Source of the DNA: Amyelois transitella
Taxonomy: Eukaryota > Arthropoda > Insecta > Lepidoptera > Pyralidae
Assembly: GCF_032362555.1 (NCBI RefSeq)
Contig: NC_083516.1
Span: 6,845,001 to 6,909,000, forward strand
Length of the DNA stretch: 64,000 bases
Reading direction: 5' to 3'
Shown: piece by piece, positions 16,601 to 25,400 of the stretch
Layout of the letters: each line of letters starts with the position of its first letter
How positions within the stretch are numbered: the first letter of the stretch is position 1
Translations under genes and position numbers: made by a program
The notes under the pieces: generated by a model
What the model saw: only the letters and a program-made list of their open reading frames with translations
What the model was told of the DNA's origin: nothing
Database searches by the model: none

Positions 16601-19008
16601 AAAAATATTGTATTTTTATTTAAAAAATACTTCTGGACCGATGGATGGATCTATGGCACGCGGGTAACTGCATTGCACTGTATTTCAGGTGTTACAATAC
16701 CGCTACGAGGACAAGAAGAATGGGCGCTCTTCTACCGGAGCTAAACGCGGAGTATGCGCGTGCGCAGCGGGAGGCGCTTGCTCTCCTCACGACAAGCAGG
16801 AGAACACGCTCATACCTTGGTGTCTGCCGCACACCGCCAACAGACACAACCACTGGGCCGGCCTCTACGGTGAGCTTCCTTTGACAACAAATCAGCATTG
16901 CGATATAACAAGGAAATAATGCTGACATCTTTGGAATCCTTACCAAAGTGACCTTTTTTAGATTCTTATTATTATAAAGACCAAAAAATTTCACCAAAAT
17001 GTGAATTATAACATTAAGATGGCCTTGTGGTTCCCAGTAGAAGATAGGCCTATAAACCTATCCATTAGTCCTGGGATTCCTCTTTTAGGCAATGGGCTAG
17101 CAACCTGTCACTATTTATAAAAATATAGATGTGACTATAATAATGAATTTAACAAAATGTAATACAACCCAACGTTATTATGAAGCCAGCCTTATTTAAA
17201 GCTTCTTTTAAACTTATAAACAAGTATTTTTATAATTATTTGATAAAAAATAATGAAAAACTATTCGGTGTCGCTATACATATATTACGCGCCGCCGCGA
17301 TGGCTTTACTTTTTAAATCTGTTATATCTCAAAAATATTCATTTAAATAACATGCTGTAAGGGGCAATCTTATTCCATGTTAAATGCAAAATATATATAA
17401 AGGTACTTAATAATATAAGGATTGATAAAAAATAAAAGATACAAATTGATTTTTATGGGTTATCCCTAAGAGATAAACATAATATACCATCGCATACTTT
17501 TTTGTAGACCTTTTTAAGGTATACAATATTTAGTATATTATTTTGATCTATCTCGTAGAGTTCAGCCAGCGTTTGCAATCTAAGCGCAAAAAAATTGTTT
17601 ATTTTCTCAAATAAACAATCTAAGCGCAAAAAAATTGTTTATTTTCTTATTATTATTTTTTATCAAATAATTATAAAAATACTTGTTTATAAGTTTAAAA
17701 GAAGCTTTAAATAAGGCTGGCTTCATAATAACGTTGGGTTGTATTACATTTTGTTAAATTCATTATTATAGTCACATCTATATTTTTATAAATAGTGACA
17801 GGTTGCTAGCCCATTGCCTAAAAGAGGAATCCCAGGACTAATGGATAGGTTTATAGGCCTATCTTCTACTGGGAACCACAAGGCCATCTTAATGTTATAA
17901 TTCACATTTTGGTGAAATTTTTTGGTGATAATTTTATAATTTTCAGATTTCTAATATGAATTCTTATTCATATTAGAAATCTGAAAATTATCAGTGGTTC
18001 TCTAACATATTAAGCATGTTATTATACATATAAACCTTCCTCCTGAATCACAATCTATTTAAAAAACCGCATCAAATCCGTTGTGTAGTTTTTAAGTTAT
18101 AAGCATACATACAGACGCGGGAAGCGACTTTACTTTATACTATGTGGTATCTGTGTGGCTAGGGCGGCTGTCGTGGGACGGCTACTTCAGCACGACGGTG
18201 ACGGACCCCGAGCCCATGGGCAAGCAGGGCCGCGTGCTGCACCCCGAGCAGCCGCGCGTGGTGTCGGTGCGCGAGTGCGCGCGCTCGCAGGGCTTCCCCG
18301 ACTCCTACCTCTTCGCGGGCTCCGTGCAGGACAAACATCGACAGGTGACTATCACTGCTTACACGCGATTGCTGAACGTGGCCTTTCTGTCTTTTCAAGT
18401 CTGTTGGTTTTGTCTTCTCCGCAAGGATAGACGGATTTAGAAGTCTATATGTATGTATGTCCTAAACTTGAGTGGCTCGCAAATGTTATTTTCACATGAT
18501 AATCTAACGAACCAATTTGTAACGTATAGTTTGTAGTTTACAGGTTTGTTAGGTTATCTCGTGACAACAACATTAGAGTGAGTAAAGCGAGTATCGTATA
18601 TAATAGCCTTCAAGACGAAAGTATTGGCTTTTTCGGACCAATGACGACTTGGGCTCATTTGCTTGCTTACTATATTTTATATATTTCATATATAAGATAA
18701 ATTATTTATGTTTTACACACCGTACAAATTATATTCTGGTCACGCTCTATACATATGTATATGAGCGATAGACCTTAAACTTTTCATAAATTCAGACGAT
18801 TGAAAAAATTAAGGTAGCTCTAGCTTTAGTCTCTATATTATAATCTAATATCTCTAACTTTAGGTGTAGCTTTTCATTGTCAATATGTTCTTGCTTCCAG
18901 GTTGGTAATGCTGTACCTCCGCCCTTAGGAGCAGCCTTAGGAAGAGAAATAAAGAAGGCGTTATCACAGAGCATTGAAAACTTCAAAAATCATGAATTTT
19001 CTGTTTAG
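7680..19008 (+). CDS. Dnmt1: DNA (cytosine-5)-methyltransferase 1
   Basis: Maintenance CpG methyltransferase acting in the nucleus at replication. Eight exons join in phase: 7680-7828, 10466-10565, 10751-11102, 12467-12680, 13482-16482, 16689-16869, 18163-18344, 18901-19008, giving 1428 aa. Domains in order: disordered N-terminus; RFTS from about residue 160 ([30 protein letters not shown]); CXXC zinc finger 453-492 ([32 protein letters not shown]); BAH1 about 550-685; BAH2 about 810-915; a KGKGKGK linker near 935; catalytic domain from 956. Visible catalytic motifs are [28 protein letters not shown] (catalytic Cys about 1045), [21 protein letters not shown] and [14 protein letters not shown]. 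Everything needed for activity appears intact. Introns 1, 3, 4 and 6 hold repeats. AATAAA lies at 19026-19031. GC content jumps sharply near 15080. Confidence 0.97.
8171..8245 (-). repeat. (TATG)n SINE fragment, Dnmt1 intron 1
   Basis: Tail fragment beginning with (CATA)n and reading cacgtctattcccttgcggg, then gtagacagagccaagtctt. It matches the tail end of the SINE-like family seen whole at 29691-29979. Confidence 0.7.
8338..8878 (+). repeat. Dispersed lepidopteran repeat, Dnmt1 intron 1
   Basis: Begins with a version of ctagctgtgcccgcgacttc (here more diverged) and ends with caaacaaactctttagcttt followed by 'ataatataagtatagat'. The same start and end pairs occur at 11207-11481, 51462-51728 and 59638-60302. 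The middle here is longer than in the 51 kb copy. Class is uncertain: SINE, LINE tail or Helitron-like. Confidence 0.7.
8985..9925 (+). mobile_element. 5'-truncated non-LTR retrotransposon (LINE), Dnmt1 intron 1
   Basis: An open frame ending at 9738 encodes the C-terminal end of a LINE reverse transcriptase: [12 protein letters not shown], then [20 protein letters not shown], then [18 protein letters not shown], a layout typical of Jockey/CR1-type elements downstream of the catalytic palm. No FADD box is present, so the copy is 5'-truncated, as most LINE copies are. The frame is uninterrupted for about 250 codons, which suggests fairly recent insertion. A short AT-rich 3' part with AATAAA-like sequence follows to about 9925. 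It lies in the same orientation as Dnmt1. Confidence 0.75.
11207..11481 (+). repeat. Dispersed lepidopteran repeat, Dnmt1 intron 3
   Basis: Copy running from agctgtgcctgcgagttcgt through gatagttgcagcgtgatg-like sequence to cttcataaatataatattag. Compact version (about 275 bp) of the family also at 51462-51728. Confidence 0.75.
11765..11890. other. Isolated GC-rich patch, Dnmt1 intron 3
   Basis: About 125 bp, visibly GC-rich (ggggctgcgggcggggcgtg and following) within AT-rich intron sequence, and followed by a symmetric acctaggtacctacctgcgt stretch. No ORF, splice signals or known repeat ends could be assigned. It may be an unrecognised repeat or a regulatory element. Confidence 0.4.
12873..13438. 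mobile_element. Internally deleted mariner-like element with long foldback arms, Dnmt1 intron 4
   Basis: Both ends carry gggtgtcccaaaattaacgc in inverted orientation. The arms, about 12873-13081 and 13231-13438, stay nearly identical for some 205 bp, well past a normal terminal repeat. Each arm includes a transposase start ([17 protein letters not shown] in the left, [14 protein letters not shown] in the right), a helix-turn-helix type N-terminus seen in insect Tc1/mariner-like proteins. The short middle encodes [20 protein letters not shown], part of a DDE domain. So this is a deletion and inversion derivative, not an active copy. Flanks are TA-rich but I could not fix a target duplication. 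Confidence 0.8.
16980..17254 (+). repeat. Left arm of perfect 275-bp inverted repeat, Dnmt1 intron 6
   Basis: Reads ccaaaaaatttcaccaaaat onward and contains a middle fragment of the (TATG)n SINE (ttgtggttcccagtagaaga ... gcaatgggctagcaacctgt). Its reverse complement is at 17652-17926 with equal length and no difference in the segments I compared by eye. Confidence 0.92.
17576..17648 (+). repeat. Two-copy tandem repeat, period 40 bp
   Basis: The segment caatctaagcgcaaaaaaat plus tgtttattttct occurs twice, starting at 17576 and 17616. It lies in the spacer of the large inverted repeat, against its right arm. Confidence 0.85.
17652..17926 (-). repeat. Right arm of perfect 275-bp inverted repeat, Dnmt1 intron 6
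   Basis: Reverse complement of 16980-17254; the spacer is 397 bp. Complementarity stops cleanly at both ends. Seven blocks across the arm, each 17-25 nt, were compared and all matched. Confidence 0.92.
17936..17991. repeat. 26-bp perfect hairpin, 4-nt loop
   Basis: ttttcagatttctaatatga and its complement tcatattagaaatctgaaaa face each other around a tctt loop. It sits 10 bp beyond the right arm of the large inverted repeat, still within Dnmt1 intron 6. Confidence 0.9.
18003..18145 (-). repeat. Head of a dispersed repeat, abutting Dnmt1 exon 7
   Basis: On the minus strand it reads tagtataaagtaaagtcgct, then aaactacacaacggatttga, the start of the repeat family also inserted at 25469-26288. 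It ends about 17 bp before the exon 7 acceptor, so it supplies the surroundings of the branch site. Confidence 0.65.
18372..18461 (+). repeat. (TATG)n SINE tail, Dnmt1 intron 7
   Basis: gctgaacgtggcctttctgt onward, ending in tatatgtatgtatgt; the last third of the SINE-like family. It begins about 27 bp after the exon 7 donor. Confidence 0.75.
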
Positions 19009-19484
19009 TTTTAAGATTTTCTGACAATAAATCATAATTACATGAAATGTTTCACGTTTTTCGTTTAACCTGGCAACCAATAATGAAAGTTAAACATGAA
19101 TTATCTATAATAATAAATGCCAAAGTTAGTTGTTACCTCTTCACAGTTAAACCATTGAAACACCGATCTTCATGAAATTTTGGTTATATTTTGTACTACG
19201 CTCCTCACGCGTTAATAGTACTATATGTTCTTCACGTACATGTGGGTAGTACTAAAAACGCATGAGGCGCCGCGGGGGAAAGCTAGTAAAATTATATGAA
19301 GAATGTAATAAGTCTCTACAAATCGTACTTGAAATGTACAGATACATATTAAAACTCTTCAGTGTCTACAGTTTTTATACTACGATCTTCTATGAAAGGA
19401 CATTTCACCCAAAAATATTTTGGTTTTTCAAAATCTAAATAATCGGTAATGTTATTGAATATAATTTATTTACACCTTTATGTA
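19009..19484. other. Convergent 3' region between Dnmt1 and ESF1
   Basis: Holds the Dnmt1 polyadenylation signal (19026-19031) and, on the minus strand, that of ESF1 (19470-19465, about 15 bp past its stop). A dispersed repeat tail occupies about 19081-19290: it has caccgatcttcatgaaattt near the left and ends ggggaaagctagta, as in other lepidopteran repeats. Confidence 0.6.
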
Positions 19485-22400
19485 TCATTTTTTCACGTCA
19501 TGTTTTGTTTTACGTTTAATGTTCTTAACCAAAAGACTCAATTCCGCGTCTTGCTTAGATTTTTTCGATTGAACATGTACTTCTTCGACTGGCGTATCGA
19601 CTGGTCGTCTTCGTAGTTTCTCTTCTATAAGTTTTTCCATATTCTTTGTCTTTTTAAAATTAGGATTTGTAGGATCAATATTATAAAGATGTGAATTGTA
19701 AATTGCAGAAAACCTATTATCATTTAAATTAATTTCAAAATCTGGTAATGCTTGTTTTTGTTCTTGCTTTTGTTTTTTCATTTTTTCATTTAATATCTTT
19801 TTTCTCTTTGATTTCTTTGTGCTACTTTCTGCCTCTTGAATCTTTTTCAAACTAAAGTGAGCTTTATTGTCATCTTCATCGTCTAAAAGCAATTTCAATT
19901 CTGCTTTTCTCTTCTCTTCCTCTACACCATCTTCAGACTCATTACTCTTCTTGCTTAGCTTTTTGGCTTTTTTGAATTCAGGTTTATTAAATTCTTCAGC
20001 AAAATAAGGATCATTCAAATCAATGTCAGATGGAACTTCATCAGACGAACTATTTCCCACATCCAATTTGTTTTCGTGTTCTTCTTCTTGCTTAATTTTC
20101 AACTTTCTCTCCTTTTTCTTTTCTTTTCTCTTCTTCATCAACTTTTCAAATGGAGTCAAATCTTTGGCCTCTGAAAAAGGAAACACAAGTTTAATTTAAA
20201 ATTGTAATATTTTCGTGGTTTTAATTAATATAGTTCGAATAAATTAAATTACCTTCATTTAATTTTTTCTTTACTAACTCCTCAGCTCTGTCTTTTATTC
20301 CTAATCCCCAAGTTATTTCAAGTTCCATATCTTTATTCTTTTTGTTCTCTTCTTTACTTTCTATCTCTTCCAATAATGACTTATATTTATGAATGGGATC
20401 TTCACTATCTTTGTCCAAAATGGTAGCACTGTCTTCATCATCAGGATTTTCATCTGGAATCAAAATAGTTTAGAACATTTGAATTTTGAGTTTAGAGCAG
20501 TTGGCAGCCATTTCACCATTTTAAACTTATAAATCAACAATGCAATGTCTGCTTTAGAAAAAACTGCTAGAAATGACAGATTTTTAAAACTGAACAGTTG
20601 AATTAAAAAAAGCCTACCTTCACTACTGGAGGCCAAGTAGTCTTTCAGATCAAGGTCATCAATTTTGCCATCTAAAGCGCTGCGGATCGCTTGAGTTCGA
20701 TTAGGGTTTGTCGCATCCCATGTGAGCTCCACTTTGGCGTGTTGTAATGCTGTTGTTGTGAATAATCTGGGTTTGTATTTTGTAAGATCTGGCAATTTGG
20801 TACACACTTCTCTTGGTACCTTAAAGAAAGAAGGTTATTTTGAATACAACATTAAGTACACACTGCAAGATCCAGTTTTATACTATTTATTTAAAAATGG
20901 TTTAAAACATGACTTCATGGATCTACATTGTACCTAGTGTTTTACACATATAAGTGGTTACTTAAAGGTATAATGTAGATCTGTGGAAACTTAACTTTCT
21001 GATTAATTTATTCTGCAAATATAATATTATTTACCTGATCAAATTTGATATCATCGGGTATAAACCTCATATCGAGTTTGGTGGCGCTACTCTCATACTC
21101 CATGCCATCGCATTCACTATATAATTTGTCCGCTGTGGCGACACTGTCACATTCCACCACAGCATAAAAGTATTTCAGCCGGTTAAGTTGGTAGCGACGC
21201 AGTTTCTCCATGTGATATATTGAACCTATAATATATTTTTACAGTAAATTTTTATCAGAAATCCAACATTTAACTTAAAATTATTATTCTGATATTTTAT
21301 AAATTACTAGTCTGAACAAATTGTAACTGATATACAAACTATTTGTTTAATTCAGAAAAGGGCAGGCAGGGCAGTTTGCGCAATTTAAGGTTTAGGTCCA
21401 GGAAACTCGTTTAGACAACTCTAAGGAAATAAATATACCTACAGTAGCTTCCCACTTCTTACATATTTGATATTAAAATGTACATATAATACAAAAAATA
21501 CCCTCTTTTCCAAACTCTTTTTATTGACATTGTTCACAATTGATTTCTAGTAGCAAGAGATAATATTATTTTCAGAAATAACTTTCAAGAATAGTCACCT
21601 TCCTCGTGGCCCTCGTCTCCTGATTGTTCAATCTCATCAGGCTTCTCAGTCAGCTCAATGGGCCCCCTCACTTCCTCCTCCTGCATTCTTTTTAAACCAT
21701 ATTCTGAGGGGTAAATCTGAAAGAGTAAACTGTTTGGCATGAAGCAATGTAGAAATTTGTATTACTTTAGCTACCTGTTTAATTAAAATATTAGAAACCT
21801 TGGACAAATGACATAGGTAATTGCCCATTAGGCTAAATAATATTTACTTGACAAGATTGTATAGGTAAAACATAGACAGAGTTTAACTATTTTACTCACA
21901 GAAATCTTGTGTATAATTCCACCAGGAGGTATGAAAGAATTGAGAAGCACCATAAGATCCACAGCTTTAATGTTGTCCCAATCCATGTTGCAGATTGCTA
22001 TCCTGTCAACAATTGCATTGAAAATTATCAAAGAAAGTCTTATAACAGAACTTTTTGCATTCTGTACTACCCAAACTACTATTCCTTACTTGTTCTAACA
22101 GATGTCCTTTTTATAGCTGTATTTTTTTTGTTTTCTCTAAACTAATGATACAATAAGTACTTGCCTTTTAGTAGAATCCTCTGTAGTGCCAGCATCTGCA
22201 TCTAACTCACCCCACTCATGCTCCAACTCACCATCTTCTTCGTTATCTGTACTGTCTTCCTCTGATGATGAACTTCCAGAGACAAGCACTCCTACATAAA
22301 ATAAACAACCTGATTTATAAAAAAGAATACTGGATTGTAAAATATTGACAAATGTGGCTGAAGGAAAAGCTGGTATGCATGTCACATACACTTAAAAAAA

Positions 22401-25400
22401 CTATGAGGCCCACATTTGGAGCAGAGTTGTATGGTGTCATTTCATCTAAAAAAACAATAAAGCTTCAATTAAAAATTAAAATTAATATAGGAGAAAAGAA
22501 TATTATTTATAGTTGGTGACACAGAATAAGTCTCAAGAATCAAGTCAGATTAAAATCTTAATAATATTAAAAAAGAGGTTTGTAACTTTGTTAATGACAA
22601 ATTCTGCCCTGCTAAGCGCAAAAGCGGTATCTCAAAAAAAATCGTAAAATTGATTTTTATGCCATCGGATAGCTTTAAAAAATACGCATCTACTGGACTA
22701 AGCCATTTAGCACTATCTTGTTCAAAACGTATGAAAAAACCTTAAGAAAGATTTTTCTATCTCAGTTTTACCATATATCACTAAGGGTGTTAGAGGTATA
22801 TTAATATTACGTAGGCAACCAGCCGCAAATTTAAATATCGCTAAAATTCTTAAATAAATACACAACTTTTGCTTAGCCGATAAGCGGTAAGTAGGATGAG
22901 TAAAATCAGTAATGAGTTACCGCTATAATGCTTAGTATTTTAATGCTTGCATAATACGCAAACTGTTTTGAATTAGTGAGATACGGTTGCAATAGCAAAA
23001 TTAAATTAGCCCTTATGGTTTTACTGGATAAGATCGAATTTCTAATACATTTTACAGTGATTTATCCCTGCCCTTGGCAAATTCGTTCGCAAATTCGTGT
23101 CATAACTTGTTTGTTTTTGTTGTGAAGAGGTCATGATATTTGTGCAAAATTGAGAAAAAAACTGTAAATTAAGGTGCTTAATGGGGTCACTTCATACATT
23201 GACATTCAGGTAAGTCCTATTAAATATTATTTTAGCATTTTGTAACCATAATCATTGCAAAATTAGAAATTTTGTGTTAAACTTTCTTGCGGTTGGCGTG
23301 CGCGCCCTCGTACGCATTCGTACTTAGCAAAATTGACCTTGATCTACCAGAACATAAAGTAAATTATTTTTAATCATATTTTCCCAGCCATACGGTTATT
23401 GTTGTTCCGATGATAATAAGTTGATTTGCACTTTACATTACGTAAGTGCAATATTTTAATTTATTTCCCAAATATATAATTTGTATTATGTTTGTTAAAG
23501 ATAACTAAACGTTTTTGATGAATAAAATAATTCAGTTATACTTATTAAATATTGTTACAGATAAACCATGTCGCAAAGAAATACGAAAATGATGATGCTT
23601 TTAGCACAAAAAAATAAGGCGTTGAGGGAAAAGTTTAAGGAATCCAAACAATTACAACGTAATATTAAAACGATCGATCCCGACTTTTTTCCTACTAGTG
23701 ATTCAGATGATGATCCCGCATTTTCAAGATTCAACAGTGCTGATCAATTACTAGCTCCGATTCTTCCTTCCTCAAATGGTTTCGACTTTGAAGATTCACA
23801 TTTTTTATCGGGTCCGTGTACATCAAACGTTGATTATTTCGCTATGCATCAGGATGATCAAAACACAGAAATCGGGAATAACAACAAATCCCCTAACTCG
23901 TTGATCACATTGACAACTGTGCCAATTATTGAACATAATGATTTAAGTGACATATCATCGCCAGGCTTTTGTTTTAATACACACAACATACACAATGTTT
24001 TTAATTGCGGTAATCCAGAACCTTTGATCACAGATACTATTGAAGATCAACAAAGATCCTGTATTTTTCAAGATGATACAGAAAAAATATTGATAACTGC
24101 TTCCGATAATACTATTTGCACTTCTGAATCTCTTAGGAATAATTCAAATGTGATAAGTGTTCAATACGAAAAATCTGTTGAGAATTCATCTCAAGGACAC
24201 GAAGTGACACCAAATGATAATCTTAGGGACACCGAGAATCTGACACAAAACGAGATAGCTGATGGAAATACACATAATCTTACAACTTATACTAAGGCCG
24301 GTACAATTAGGAAAAGAAAAAAACACGACCAACCTCTCAAAGTCAGAAATGAAGTGAAAAAAAGTGAGATTAGAGAGAAACATAACGTTAAACCACCCTG
24401 TCCTGCTTCATGCAAAAAGCAGTGTATCCAAAATATATCGGAAGAGCAGCGAAAAATTATAAATGAGAGCTTCTGGAGTTTGAATGACAAAGAGAGGAAG
24501 GCTTATATGCTGCATCACACCTCAGCTAAATCTGTGAAACAAAGAACAGTAACAAGATTTGAATCAGAGGAGTACAGAAAAAAAGCTACAGTTATTCACT
24601 TAAGGACGTGCTCGGTACAAAGTATGGAGTATGTAAAACCTTCTTTTTGACAACTTTGGGCTACAAATCATCTAATGACAAACCTTTACATACGGCTTTG
24701 GCCAATTCTAACGACACGGTTGCACCACCAGTAGACAAAAGACTGGGAGCTACTCCTCACAATAAAATTGAATCTACTCCTATTAAGGAACATATAATGA
24801 GCTTTGAGCCGAGTATATCTCATTACAGGCGTGAACACGCTCCCAATCGCTTATACTTACCCAGTGATTTGACAATCAGTGCGATGCATAAAGACTTTTT
24901 AGAAAAAAATCTGTCTTGCAAAGTATCTTACGATAAATATCGAGAAGTAGTCGCAGAATTAAATATTTCTTTTGTAAAGCTTGGCCACGAAGAGTGTGAG
25001 GACTGTGAAGAGTTCCGTTTACACGATGATACACATACCAAAGAAAACCTTAAAGAAGACTGTCTAGGTTGCACGAAGTGGAAAAGTCATAACAAACGGG
25101 CATACATGTCCAGAGAGCAGTATAAATTAGACAGTGAGCTAAATGAAACTGATACTGTTGTATATTCTGCTGATTTACAAAAAGTTATCATGCTGCCCAG
25201 GATAGACATGTTCAAAACTGCTATTTTTACTCATAGGATAGTGGTTTACAACGAAAGTTTCGTGCCAACTGGTCAAGGCCGAAAAGATTTGAGTGTTTTT
25301 CCTGTACTATGGTATGAAGGGTTGTTTGGACGTTCCAAAGCCGAAATTATAAGTGCATACTATCAATTTTTTATTTTTCATCGGGATAAAAAAAATATCA

